A stretch of DNA of 64,000 nucleotides from Phycisphaerales bacterium. GTDB taxonomy: Bacteria > Planctomycetota > Phycisphaerae > Sedimentisphaerales > UBA12454. This document shows positions 38,343 through 47,926 of this stretch, piece after piece; within the stretch, counting starts at the first letter, position 1, and every line of letters starts with the position of its first letter. The notes beneath the pieces are model-generated. The model saw nothing but the letters and a program-made list of their open reading frames with translations. It had not been told where the DNA came from and ran no database searches. Position numbers and translations under genes: made by a program. The stretch is from positions 146,546 through 210,545 of the forward strand of contig PLMU01000007.1 in the NCBI GenBank assembly GCA_003142595.1, in the 5' to 3' direction.

Positions 38343-39521
38343 ATGAAACTTGCGATAATCACGGAACGGGCGAACATAACTTTAGGCGGAGCCGAAAAGA
38401 GCGTCTTTGAGCTTGCCGCCAGAATGGCTTTGCTCGGAGTTGACGTAAAAATTCTCGCCGCTACAGGCACCGAATCATCTCACCGGGTTAAAATCCTTTG
38501 CGGCGATACTGAAAAACGCGTCTCTTTCAAAACCTTTGGAAATGCCCTTCGCAGCCATCTTGCCGAAGAACATTACGACATAATTCACTCTGTGCTTCCG
38601 TTCGATTTTGCCGACGTTTATCAGCCCAGAGGCGGCAGTTATCCCGAAGCGGCCATCCGCAACGCCGCAAGTTATAACAATCCTGCTGCGAGGTTTTTCA
38701 AACTTATTACCAGTTTCGCGAATATCAGAAGAACTATTCTCGCCCATTGCGAAAAAAAAATGTGTAAAAAAGAAAACGCTCCCATTGTTGCCGCTTTGAG
38801 CGAATATGTAAAATCGCAATTCAAAATTCATTACAATATGCCGGATGAAAAAATCCGCGTTATCCCCAATGGAATCAAACTGTCTCCGAACCCGGACAAA
38901 ATTCGCAGCGACAAACTTCGTTCTGCGATATTATCGAGTCTGAACCTTAAAGAAGCCGACGAACCTGTCTTTTTCTTTTTTGCCGCGCACAATTTCAGGC
39001 TTAAAGGGCTCGGCCCTCTTATCCGGGCGATGAAAATCCTCTCTGAAAAACTTACTAAAAGGCCTCCATATCTTGTCGTGGCAGGAAAAGGCTCTCCATC
39101 TGATTATCGCCGTCTCGCTCGCAGATTAAAAATAGAAAACAGGCTAATATTTCTCGGCCCTGCGCCGCATATCCAGTCTGCTCTGGACGTTATCGATATC
39201 GCCGTGCTGCCGACTTATTACGACCCTTCAAGCAGATTCATCCTCGAATCGCTTGCGGCCGGCAAACCGGTCATAACAACCAGATATAACGGCGCCGCAG
39301 ATTTATTCACTGCCGATAGGCACGGCAAAATATACGATTCACCCGACGATATAGATTCACTTGCCGAGGCAATGAGATATTTTTGCAGTACTGAGAATAT
39401 TTCCGCCGCAAAAAAGGCTATTGAGAATGACGATATCAAAACGAAAGTGTCGATTGAAACGCACTGCGCCAAACTCCTCGATTTATACAACACCATAATC
39501 AAAAACAGGACGCAAAAATGA
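38343..39521 (+). CDS. Glycosyltransferase family 4 (WaaG-like)
   Basis: GGAEKSVFELAARMALLGVDVKILAA; NGIKLSPNPDK; AVLPTYYDPSSRFILESLAAGKPVITTRYNGAADLF. Confidence 0.92.
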   Translation: MKLAIITERANITLGGAEKSVFELAARMALLGVDVKILAATGTESSHRVKILCGDTEKRVSFKTFGNALRSHLAEEHYDIIHSVLPFDFADVYQPRGGSYPEAAIRNAASYNNPAARFFKLITSFANIRRTILAHCEKKMCKKENAPIVAALSEYVKSQFKIHYNMPDEKIRVIPNGIKLSPNPDKIRSDKLRSAILSSLNLKEADEPVFFFFAAHNFRLKGLGPLIRAMKILSEKLTKRPPYLVVAGKGSPSDYRRLARRLKIENRLIFLGPAPHIQSALDVIDIAVLPTYYDPSSRFILESLAAGKPVITTRYNGAADLFTADRHGKIYDSPDDIDSLAEAMRYFCSTENISAAKKAIENDDIKTKVSIETHCAKLLDLYNTIIKNRTQK

Positions 39522-40174
39522 AGGCCATTGTCTTAATAATTATTTCTTATTTTGTCGGCTCAATCTCGTTTGCCTGGATAATCGCAAAACTGCACGGCGT
39601 TGACCTTCGCGCAATCGGTTCAGGAAACCTGGGGGCGACAAATCTATCGAGAGCCTGCGGAAAAAAATGGGCTTATATTTGCTTCTTCCTCGATGTGCTT
39701 AAAGGTTTCATCCCTGCCATCGCCGCTAAACAATTACTGAATATTTCCGACTCGCCGTCTGCCCACGTTCTTGCAGTCTGGCTGGCGGTCGGCATCGCTG
39801 CGATTTTAGGCCACATCTTTCCATTCTATCTAAAATTCAAAGGCGGAAAAGGTGTCGCCACAAGTTTCGGCGTCGCTTTGGGTATCTGGCCTTATTATAC
39901 AATTCCCAGTGTCATAGTTTTTGCTTTGTGGGCCGTTATTGTTCTTATCTGGCGATACATTTCGCTCGCCTCTGTTATCGCCGCCGCCGTTTTTCCTGTG
40001 GTAATGATTATTTTCACGATGACTTATGACAACTGGAATTTCAATGTCCTTTGGCCGTTGATTTTAATGGCGGTAATTCTTTGCTCGCTAGTTATTTTCC
40101 TTCACCGCGACAACATAAAAAGACTCATCGACGGCACCGAGCACAAAGTTCTGCAGAAAAAAGACACTGATTAA
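39518..40174 (+). CDS. plsY: Glycerol-3-phosphate acyltransferase
   Basis: SYFVGSISFAWIIAKLHGVDLRAIGSGNLGATNLSRACGKKW; KFKGGKGVATSFGVALG. Confidence 0.95.
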   Translation: MKAIVLIIISYFVGSISFAWIIAKLHGVDLRAIGSGNLGATNLSRACGKKWAYICFFLDVLKGFIPAIAAKQLLNISDSPSAHVLAVWLAVGIAAILGHIFPFYLKFKGGKGVATSFGVALGIWPYYTIPSVIVFALWAVIVLIWRYISLASVIAAAVFPVVMIIFTMTYDNWNFNVLWPLILMAVILCSLVIFLHRDNIKRLIDGTEHKVLQKKDTD

Positions 40175-41634
40175 ATTTTCAGCTTCGCTGCCAGAATCTT
40201 CGCCACTACCTGCGGATTTGCCGTCCCTTTTGATTTTTGCATTACCTGCCCCATTAAAAAGCCATAAGCTTTTTTGCTCTTCTTGTCGCCGCTTTTTGCG
40301 TCCTCAACCGCTTGCGCGTTTGCCGCGATTACTTCATCGACAATTTTCTCAAGCTCTCCCGCATCGCTTTTTTGAATAAGATTTAGTTTCTCGGCAATTT
40401 TGTCAGGCTCATCTTCGCTTTCAGTCATTTTTTCAAAAATTATAACCGCCGAAGTAGCGCTTATCTGCCCCGCATCTGCCAATTTCGCAAGCTGAGCAAG
40501 TCTCTGCGGACTAATTCCAAGTTCTGACACTTTACAGTTTTTCTCATTGGCTATTTTCAGCCCCTTCTGCGTGATAAGATTGCACACTCGCTTCGCATCG
40601 CCGCCGGCTTTTACGCTGCTGTCGAAAAATTCCGCCGTCGCTTTATCTGCAGTCAACACACCAGCGTCATAATCGCTCAAACCATATCCGCTCACAAAAC
40701 GCCCCTGCATTTTCAGCGGCAATTCGCAAAGTTTCGAATTTATTTCCTTTAGCCACTTTTTGTCCGCGACAACCGGCACAAGGTCAGGGTCGGGAAAATA
40801 TCGGTAATCGTGCGCCTCTTCCTTTTCTCTCTGCAGAACGGTAACTTCCTTTATATCGTCCCAGCCGAAAGTCTTTTTATTTCCGCTTTGCATGACTTCA
40901 CCGGACTCGAGAAAATTATCAAGCTGTCTTTGTGCCTCGAATGCTACACTTTTTTCAAGTGCCTTGAAGCTGTTAAGATTTTTAACTTCCGTAATCGGCG
41001 TTTTATGTTCACCGCCGCCTTTTTTAATATGAAGATTAACATTCGGCTCGAACCGCATATGCCCTTTTTGCATGTCCGCTTCCGAAACGCCCAGGAATCG
41101 CACTATTCGCTGTAATTCCTCCGCAAGCATTTTCACTTCTTCGGCACTATTCAAATCCGGCTCAGTCACAATTTCCATCAGCGGCGTTCCCGCCCTATTA
41201 AGGTCAACCTGTGAAAAAGGCCCTGCCGTATGAATATTTTTGCCCGCGTCCTCTTCGAGATGCACCCTGCGAATACGAATTTTCTTTGCGCCGGCTTTAG
41301 TCGGAATTTCTATAAATCCGTTCGACCCGATTGGCAAATCGTATTGGCTTATCTGATAATTTTTCGGCAAATCGGGATAATAATAACTCTTTCTGTCCCA
41401 CTTGGTAAATTCCGCGATTTTACATCCAAGAGCCGTTGCGGTCAGTATCGCGAATTCCACCGCCTTTTTATTCATCACCGGCAGTGCACCCGGCAGTCCC
41501 AGACATACCGGACAAACCTTGCTGTTCGGCTCCGCCGCAAATGCAAGCTCACATCCGCAGAACATCTTCGTCCGCACAGCCATCTGCACATGAATCTCAA
41601 GCCCAACAATAATTTTATAATCAACATTTGTCAT
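40171..41634 (-). CDS. gatB: Aspartyl/glutamyl-tRNA amidotransferase subunit B
   Basis: IIVGLEIHVQMAVRTKMFCGCEL; CPVCLGLPGALPVMN; DLPKNYQISQYDLPIGSNG. Confidence 0.97.
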   Translation of the reverse strand: MTNVDYKIIVGLEIHVQMAVRTKMFCGCELAFAAEPNSKVCPVCLGLPGALPVMNKKAVEFAILTATALGCKIAEFTKWDRKSYYYPDLPKNYQISQYDLPIGSNGFIEIPTKAGAKKIRIRRVHLEEDAGKNIHTAGPFSQVDLNRAGTPLMEIVTEPDLNSAEEVKMLAEELQRIVRFLGVSEADMQKGHMRFEPNVNLHIKKGGGEHKTPITEVKNLNSFKALEKSVAFEAQRQLDNFLESGEVMQSGNKKTFGWDDIKEVTVLQREKEEAHDYRYFPDPDLVPVVADKKWLKEINSKLCELPLKMQGRFVSGYGLSDYDAGVLTADKATAEFFDSSVKAGGDAKRVCNLITQKGLKIANEKNCKVSELGISPQRLAQLAKLADAGQISATSAVIIFEKMTESEDEPDKIAEKLNLIQKSDAGELEKIVDEVIAANAQAVEDAKSGDKKSKKAYGFLMGQVMQKSKGTANPQVVAKILAAKLKI

Positions 41635-43103
41635 AGTTGAGGTTTTTTCTTATGGAAGTCCGTCTGATTTTCGAACATTTTCGCAATTCTCAATAATTTT
41701 TCTTCCTGGAATGTCGAACCGATTATCTGCAATCCTATCGGCAGATTGTTTTTATCGAACCCGCAGGGAACACTCATACCCGGAACTCCCGCAAGATTTA
41801 CAGCCAGGGTATAAACATCCAAAAGATACATCTGCAGCGGGTCTGCCATCTTTTCCCCGATTTTAAACGCTGTCGTCGGACTTATCGGCATCATAATGCA
41901 ATCGGCTTTTTGGAACGCAGCGATAAAATCGCTTCGTATAAGGTTTCGCACCTTTAGCGCCTTTAAATAATACGCATCATAATAGCCGCTTGACAGCGCG
42001 TATGTGCCGATCATTATACGCCTTTTAACTTCCGGCCCGAACGCTTCCGCTCGCGATTTGGTATAAACCTCAATATAATCGCCTGCTTTTTTAGTCCTGT
42101 ATCCGTAATGCACGCCGTCATATCTCGCAAGATTGCTCGACGCTTCTGCCGTTGCGATTATGTAATATGCAGCCACAGAATATTCGAAGTGCGGCATTTT
42201 AATTTCGATAATTTCCGCGCCGCTTTTTTTATAAAGTTCAATCGCACCTTTTACAGCCGCAACAACTTCACCGTCGGCGCCCTGGAATAATTCCGGCACA
42301 ACAGCGATTTTCAAACCTTTCACAGGTTCGTCAATTTTGGCAAGATAATCGCATTTAGGCGCCGTCTTTTCGTCAACGCTTGTGCTGTCTTTTTCATCGT
42401 GTCCTGCGATAACATTCAGCATCAACGCGCAATCAGCAGCATCTTTTGTCAGCGGCCCGATTTGGTCAAGACTCGAACCAAAAGCGACAAGCCCGTATCG
42501 CGACACTCTGCCGTAAGTTGGTTTTAGCCCCGCGACTCCGCATAAACTCGCCGGCTGCCTGATAGACCCGCCCGTATCGCTGCCCAGCGCCGCAAAGCAC
42601 ATCTGCGCCGCCACCGCCGCCGCCGAACCGCCGCTGCTTCCGCCCGGCACTCTGCTTTTATCCCACGGATTGACTGTTTTTTTCAATCCCGAATTTTCTG
42701 TACTCGAACCCATCGCAAATTCGTCGAGATTTGTTTTGCCGATGATAACCGCGTCAGCCGCCAGCAATTTATCGATTACCGTTGCGTTGTATGGCGAATG
42801 AAAATTTTCAAGTATTTTTGATGCGCAGGTAGTCGCGCCGAATGCTGTGCACATATTATCTTTAACTGCTATCGGCACACCCGCAAGAGCGCCGACACTT
42901 TGCCCTTTTGCGATTTTACCGTCAATTTCTTTCGCCCTGGCCAGTGCGTCTTGTTTAAAGGTGCTTAAAAATGCCCCGATTTGTGCATCGTGTTTTTCTA
43001 TCCGCGTAAAAACTGCCGAAACAGCTTCGCTGCTTTTTATTTCGCCTTTGGCGATTTTCCTCTGCAATTCTCTGCAGCTAAGTTTCAGTATTTCTTCGCT
43101 CAT
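41631..43103 (-). CDS. gatA: Aspartyl/glutamyl-tRNA amidotransferase subunit A
   Basis: GVPIAVKDNMCT; VPGGSSGGSAAAVAAQMCFAALGSDTGGSIRQPASLCGVAGLKPTYGRVSRYG. Confidence 0.97.
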   Translation of the reverse strand: MSEEILKLSCRELQRKIAKGEIKSSEAVSAVFTRIEKHDAQIGAFLSTFKQDALARAKEIDGKIAKGQSVGALAGVPIAVKDNMCTAFGATTCASKILENFHSPYNATVIDKLLAADAVIIGKTNLDEFAMGSSTENSGLKKTVNPWDKSRVPGGSSGGSAAAVAAQMCFAALGSDTGGSIRQPASLCGVAGLKPTYGRVSRYGLVAFGSSLDQIGPLTKDAADCALMLNVIAGHDEKDSTSVDEKTAPKCDYLAKIDEPVKGLKIAVVPELFQGADGEVVAAVKGAIELYKKSGAEIIEIKMPHFEYSVAAYYIIATAEASSNLARYDGVHYGYRTKKAGDYIEVYTKSRAEAFGPEVKRRIMIGTYALSSGYYDAYYLKALKVRNLIRSDFIAAFQKADCIMMPISPTTAFKIGEKMADPLQMYLLDVYTLAVNLAGVPGMSVPCGFDKNNLPIGLQIIGSTFQEEKLLRIAKMFENQTDFHKKKPQL

Positions 43104-43411
43104 AACCCGCCCGGCTCTTCCAGAATTTTCGGCACGATAAAGAATTGTCCGTCGCTTTGGGGCGCATTGGCAAGGGTCTTTTCAGTGCCAAGCGATTGTT
43201 TAACTACATCTTCTCTGAGACAATTATTTATGGGCAGGCAATGCGCCAGCGGCTCGACTTTGCTCGTATCGAGCTGATTGAGTTTTTCTATATATTCGAG
43301 AATTGCGCTAAGCTGACCGCTGAATTGTGCGATTTCGTCCTCGCTCAGGTCAAGTCTGCTCAATTTGGCTACCTGTCTTACCTGCTCGATATCTATTTTT
43401 TTCTGACCCAT
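43100..43411 (-). CDS. gatC: Aspartyl/glutamyl-tRNA amidotransferase subunit C
   Basis: VRQVAKLSRLDLSEDEIAQFSGQLSAILEYIEKLNQLDTSKVEPLAH; first gene of gatCAB. Confidence 0.94.
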   Translation of the reverse strand: MGQKKIDIEQVRQVAKLSRLDLSEDEIAQFSGQLSAILEYIEKLNQLDTSKVEPLAHCLPINNCLREDVVKQSLGTEKTLANAPQSDGQFFIVPKILEEPGGL

Positions 43412-43427
43412 AAACAAGCCCTGACAA

Positions 43428-43457
43428 CAAAAAAGCAGGATTAAAAATCCTGCTTTT
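43428..43457 (-). terminator. Rho-independent terminator downstream of rpmB
   Basis: 11 bp stem (43431-43441 / 43447-43457), followed on minus strand by T-run. Confidence 0.75.
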
Positions 43458-43493
43458 AAAATAACCGAAATGTATTAAATCTTCAATGTCTTA

Positions 43494-43745
43494 TTATGCT
43501 TTTTTATAGTTCCGTTTCAGCGGTTTTTGTATCAATCCCATCTTTATCGCCTTGGCCGAAACCCTTACTCTGCAGACATTGCCATCGATAACCGCACGGA
43601 CCTTCTGGATATTCGCCTTGAATGTCCGTTTCGTGATACCGGTAGTCTTTACGCCTACTCCGCCGAGGTATTTCGCCTTGCCGCGATGGGTAATCTGGTT
43701 GCCGCTGCTCGTTTTTTTACCTAAAAAATGACATACTCGTGACAT
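43494..43745 (-). CDS. rpmB: 50S ribosomal protein L28
   Basis: MSRVCHFLGKKTSSGNQITHRGKAKYLGG...TKRTFKANIQKVR. Confidence 0.9.
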   Translation of the reverse strand: MSRVCHFLGKKTSSGNQITHRGKAKYLGGVGVKTTGITKRTFKANIQKVRAVIDGNVCRVRVSAKAIKMGLIQKPLKRNYKKA

Positions 43746-43888
43746 AAACTATCGCTCCGATTAAATTTAGCTTTGCTGAAACCTTTAAAGTCTTACAAGT
43801 ATAAGAATTTACAGTCCCTTTGCAAGGCTAAAATTAAATACTTATAACCTCTTTTAAATAAACAGGTTGCGCCAAAATTACCGCGCCT

Positions 43889-44560
43889 TTATTTCTTCGG
43901 ATACCCGACCGTCTGCGCAAGAATTACCTTTTGGTCGCTCTTCAGTTTCATCGTCGCCGCCAGCGCCGGCTTATCAACCATTCCCCGTACTACCGTTGCC
44001 AATCCTTCCGATGCGCAGAAAAGATAAACATTCTGGCTGATATAGCCCGTATCGGTAGCCGAATAGAACACCTTTTGGTCTTCAGACATATTTCCCATCT
44101 TTGCGAAATCCGCCACAAAAATCAAATTTACAGGCGCATCCTTCACAAATGGCTGTTTCCCTGTTGCTTCGCGAATATCCCCTGCCAGAACGCCGATCAG
44201 TTTATTTTCCTTGGCGTCATATAGATAAAGTCCATCAGCCATAGCGACATAAACATCGATTTCCTGTTTATTCATCGCCGTAGGTGCGGTTCGTTTTCCA
44301 TCCGGCCGGTTTATTCCATTTGCCGCCCACAGCATATTTGAAAGAACCTGCAAAGGCAGTTTTTCGCCGCTGAATTCTCGCGACGTTTTTCTTTCCTTCA
44401 GCGCCTCCATCAATGGCTTGCCGCCTTCCATCTTTGGCTTCGGCAATTCAATGGACTTTACCGTCCCCGCCGAATTCGCATCCGCCGCAAATATCTGCAC
44501 CGGATAAACAAAAAGAACAGCCATTAACAAAACAATAGCTAAAAACATTTTCGTATTCAT
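43889..44560 (-). CDS. Exported nitroreductase family (SagB-like) protein
   Basis: Signal peptide MNTKMFLAIVLLMAVLFVYPVQIFAADA; LMEALKERKTSREFSGEKLPLQVLSNMLWAANGINRPDGKRTAPTA. Confidence 0.85.
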   Translation of the reverse strand: MNTKMFLAIVLLMAVLFVYPVQIFAADANSAGTVKSIELPKPKMEGGKPLMEALKERKTSREFSGEKLPLQVLSNMLWAANGINRPDGKRTAPTAMNKQEIDVYVAMADGLYLYDAKENKLIGVLAGDIREATGKQPFVKDAPVNLIFVADFAKMGNMSEDQKVFYSATDTGYISQNVYLFCASEGLATVVRGMVDKPALAATMKLKSDQKVILAQTVGYPKK

Positions 44561-44587
44561 AATATTTTCCCTTTAAAGATATATCCG

Positions 44588-45274
44588 TTATTTGATATTT
44601 ATTACTTGCTGCCCCTTTAGCACTTTCCCCGTCAGGTAGTCTGTAAATTGTGCTTTTAACGTAAGGTCTTTTTCTTTGCCTGTCAGGACAGAGTTTACAT
44701 CGAACTGCAGTTTATAATAGCATGTCATAAGCGAGCCTGACCAGTTTTTCTTAAGTTCTTTCGGCTCGATTGCCCAGCTCTTCAAGAGTGCCTCTTGCGG
44801 CTTTGCGTTTAGATTCCACAGTTCTACATCAATCGCGCCTGCCGCCTTTATAACATCGCCCATATCGTCGATTGGTCTTAGATATACGATTAACGTCTCT
44901 TTTTTATTATCTTTGTTTGTATCGTACAAACCGCTTCGGCTTGTGATTTCAATTGCCGTTATCGTCGAAAGCGCCTCTGTCCTTGCCGGCTTGTCGATTC
45001 CCATTAATGTTGCAACTTGTTCCTTGAGTTGTTTGTTTTCAGCCGCAAGTCTGGCGCGATTCCCGGCCGAATTCATATCTTCCGCGCTTTTTTGTTTTAC
45101 TTGTCCAGTTTTCCCGCTTGCTTTAGTGCCTTTCGGATTTGCTTTAACTTCTTTTTGTTTTAGCGCCGGCGGCTGCTTAGCTGTCTTTATCTGCTTTTTC
45201 TCTTCACATCCCGCGATAAGAAAAAGCGACAAAAGAATTACAAAACTTGTCTTGCAGGTCTGTATTTTTTTCAT
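44588..45274 (-). CDS. Putative lipoprotein of unknown function
   Basis: Lipobox SLFLIAGCEEKK; Lys-rich linker. Confidence 0.75.
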   Translation of the reverse strand: MKKIQTCKTSFVILLSLFLIAGCEEKKQIKTAKQPPALKQKEVKANPKGTKASGKTGQVKQKSAEDMNSAGNRARLAAENKQLKEQVATLMGIDKPARTEALSTITAIEITSRSGLYDTNKDNKKETLIVYLRPIDDMGDVIKAAGAIDVELWNLNAKPQEALLKSWAIEPKELKKNWSGSLMTCYYKLQFDVNSVLTGKEKDLTLKAQFTDYLTGKVLKGQQVINIK

Positions 45275-45401
45275 TTTATCTTTCCCTTTCTTACGTAATA
45301 TTACCGCCCAATAACCTGCATTGTCAACTATATATCTCCGTCATTATTTAGCCTTTTTCACTTCTTACTTCTCACTTCTCCACTTTCTCACTCTCTGGCG
45401 T

Positions 45402-45556
45402 AACGGACAATAATGTTCGTTTGCTTTAAGGCAAACCCCTTAGGGGTAAAAAAGTCAAACATTAAACCCGGTTGAAGCTTGCTTCAGAAAGGGTTTTGTT
45501 TGAATTTTTTAAGTGTTCGCAGAACACTGCCTTAAAGCAATAGCGTATCTGCGAAC
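45402..45556. repeat. Complex palindromic element predicted to fold as a four-way junction
   Basis: 12 bp perfect outer inverted repeat TTGCTTTAAGGC (45421-45432) / GCCTTAAAGCAA (45529-45540) enclosing three adjacent hairpins (45435-45447, 45448-45510, 45513-45527), flanked by AACGGACA/TGTTCGTT hairpin. Confidence 0.8.
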
Positions 45557-45690
45557 TCTGTGACTCGGTGGTGAGATTAATTTTATTCTTCGTGTTCCTT
45601 CGTGAGCTTCGTGTTCTTCGTGGTGAAAAAATCTGCGAAAATCAGCGCAATCAGCGTCTAAAATCCTCGTGTCTTCGCGCCTTAGTGGCC

Positions 45691-46323
45691 TTAATCTTCT
45701 TTATTCGGTCTTTCTACCGGCTGAGGTGCTTTTTGCAGAATTTCATCTGCAATTCCATACTCGACAGCCTCTTTTGCTTCGAGCCAGCGGTTTCTATCGC
45801 AGTCAGCGGTGATTTTTTCTACTGATTTGCCGGTATGGTGTGCCAGTATTTCATAGATTCTGCCGCGAATCCTGATAATTTCTTTAGCCTGGATATCCAA
45901 ATCTGTTGCAGGCCCTTCGAGAACGCCGTTTATCAGAGGCTGGTGCAGCAGTATTCTGCTGTTATTGAGCATAAATCTTTTTCCTTTTGCCCCTGCCGTA
46001 AACAGTATTGCTCCCATACTTGCCGCTTGTCCTATGCAGTAGGTTGCGACCTGGCATCGCAGGAATCTCATTGTGTCATAGACAGCCAGTCCTGCCGTTA
46101 CGCTTCCGCCCGGCGAATTGATATAGAAGTTGATATCGCTTTTGGCATCTTCGTTGCTCAGGAACAGCATTTGAGCGATAACAAGGTTTGCCGACTCGTC
46201 ATCGACTTGCCCGCCGAGGAAAATTATCCGGTCTTTCAGCAGTCTTGAATAGATATCATAAGCTCGTTCGCCTCTGCCGGTCTTTTCTACTACTATAGGT
46301 ACAAGATTTTGATTTAGTGTCAT
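45691..46323 (-). CDS. clpP: ATP-dependent Clp protease proteolytic subunit (paralog 2)
   Basis: [25 protein letters not shown] (Ser); LLHQPL (His). Confidence 0.95.
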   Translation of the reverse strand: MTLNQNLVPIVVEKTGRGERAYDIYSRLLKDRIIFLGGQVDDESANLVIAQMLFLSNEDAKSDINFYINSPGGSVTAGLAVYDTMRFLRCQVATYCIGQAASMGAILFTAGAKGKRFMLNNSRILLHQPLINGVLEGPATDLDIQAKEIIRIRGRIYEILAHHTGKSVEKITADCDRNRWLEAKEAVEYGIADEILQKAPQPVERPNKED

Positions 46324-46396
46324 CTTTTTTCCTTTTTAATTATTTTAGCCGCTCTATATTCGTGGCCTGTCGCGTCGAAGCCTTAGCGAAGACGGA

Positions 46397-47056
46397 TTAT
46401 TTTTTATTCTTTATTTTTTCCTTTGTTGTTTCTTCTGTTTCATGTAAGACTTCATCGATTAGTCCATATTTTTTCGCTTCATCTGCAGTCATATATCTGT
46501 CGCGTTCTGTTTCCTTGGAGATTTTCTCGATTGGTTGTCCTGTCAGTTGTGCAAGGACTTCATTTATCATTTGTTTTGACTTTAATATTTCTTCCGCCTG
46601 AATCTGAATATCCGCCGCTTGTCCCGTCACACCGCCCCAGGGCTGGTGGAGCATGATTTTTGCATGAGGCAGAGCGTGGCGGCGGCCTTTTGAGCCGGCG
46701 GCAAGAACTATTGCGCCGCCGGATTCTGCCCGGCCGATACAATACGTCGCGACAGGCGAACCAATATATTTCATCGTATCAAAAATGGCCATCGTGTCGT
46801 CAACACTGCCGCCCGGCGAATTAATATACAAACTTATCTCAGTGCCGCGCTTCTGGTTGTCCAGGTATAACATCTTCATTATCACATTCGTGGCCGAGGC
46901 GTAATTTATCTCGCCAATCAAAAAGATAATCCTGTTCTCAAGCAGCATATCATCAAGCGTCATCTCACGTGTCCGCTGATAACTCTGCTGCATCTGAAGC
47001 TGTAGATTATTGTTATTAATGCGATTAATCATATTCTTGTGAGGTTCTATAATCAT
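46397..47056 (-). CDS. clpP: ATP-dependent Clp protease proteolytic subunit (paralog 1)
   Basis: SPGGSVDDTMAIFDTMKYI; IGRAESGGA (Ser); MLHQPWGG (His). Confidence 0.95.
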   Translation of the reverse strand: MIIEPHKNMINRINNNNLQLQMQQSYQRTREMTLDDMLLENRIIFLIGEINYASATNVIMKMLYLDNQKRGTEISLYINSPGGSVDDTMAIFDTMKYIGSPVATYCIGRAESGGAIVLAAGSKGRRHALPHAKIMLHQPWGGVTGQAADIQIQAEEILKSKQMINEVLAQLTGQPIEKISKETERDRYMTADEAKKYGLIDEVLHETEETTKEKIKNKK

Positions 47057-47240
47057 TTTATTTCCTTAACATCTTTTTAAATAAGGAGTTATAACTAAAA
47101 TTATTTAGAATTTAGATATTCGGATTTAGTATTTATCTTATTATATCGTCTTTTTTCCCATTTAACTTTCCTTTGTTAGAGTCGAATTTTAAGCATTATT
47201 CAACATCTTGAAAGCCCCGTCAATAGGTTTTAACCGAAAG

Positions 47241-47306
47241 CCCGCCGATTTATTCGGCGGGTTATGTTTTCGTCGTGGTTAGCCCCGCCATCCCCGCATG
47301 GCGGGG
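47241..47306. repeat. Two consecutive GC-rich hairpins (CCCGCCGA-TTTAT-TCGGCGGG and CCCCGCCAT-CCCCGC-ATGGCGGGG)
   Basis: 47241-47261 and 47283-47306, perfect 8 and 9 bp stems. Confidence 0.75.
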
Positions 47307-47373
47307 TCCGTTGTTGCGGGGTTCGCCTGATAACTGATAACCGATAACCGAGATCTGATAACTGATTTATCCG

Positions 47374-47402
47374 TTGTATTTAAGAACAAAAAGAGATAAA
47401 AT
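47374..47402 (+). promoter_or_regulatory. Predicted promoter of zf-TFIIB gene
   Basis: TTGTAT - 17 nt - TAAAAT inside a block duplicated at 48044-48090. Confidence 0.45.
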
Positions 47403-47428
47403 TTCGTTTTTAATAAGGAGAGTTGAAT

Positions 47429-47926
47429 ATGAAATGTCCCGTATGTAACGCCGAGATGGTGATAGAGAACTTCGGTATCGAAGTTTACGTTTGTGAGAAT
47501 GGATGTAAGGGAATATGGTTCGATCAGGGCGAACTAAGAAAGCTGGACGCGAAAAATGAAGGTTTAGGTTCCGCACTCGAAGAGGCACTTCGGTCTCCCC
47601 GAAATAACCATGGCCAAAGAGGCCAAATTAACTGCCCCCGCTGCTCTATTCCTATGCATACACATAAGTACGACAAGGCGAAAGAAGTAAATGTTGACGA
47701 GTGCTATAACTGCGGTGGTTTCTTTTTAGATTCCGGAGAACTCACCGAAATCCGGGACAACCGCATGAGCGATGCGGAAATTGACGCATACACCGACCAG
47801 ATGGCAAACTCTATTCCCGAGTATAAACAGGAGTTGAAGGATATAGATGCCGAAAAGAGACGCGCCGAAGACATACGGGGATTCATAAAAATGATGACTA
47901 TAGGTTATTGGCATAGAAGATTTTAA
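47429..47926 (+). CDS. zf-TFIIB domain protein, two zinc ribbons
   Basis: MKCPVCNAEMV...VYVCENGCKGIWFDQGELRKLD; NCPRCSIPM...DECYNCGGFFLDSGELTEI; ATG 47429 fits AAGGAG better than track TTG 47423. Confidence 0.88.
   Translation: MKCPVCNAEMVIENFGIEVYVCENGCKGIWFDQGELRKLDAKNEGLGSALEEALRSPRNNHGQRGQINCPRCSIPMHTHKYDKAKEVNVDECYNCGGFFLDSGELTEIRDNRMSDAEIDAYTDQMANSIPEYKQELKDIDAEKRRAEDIRGFIKMMTIGYWHRRF

Noticed and set aside
45402-45556. Integron attC site
   Set aside because: attC sites are a single long imperfect hairpin with RYYYAAC/GTTRRRY boxes; here there are three hairpins within an outer stem and no integrase or cassette array, so the four-way-junction description is preferred.
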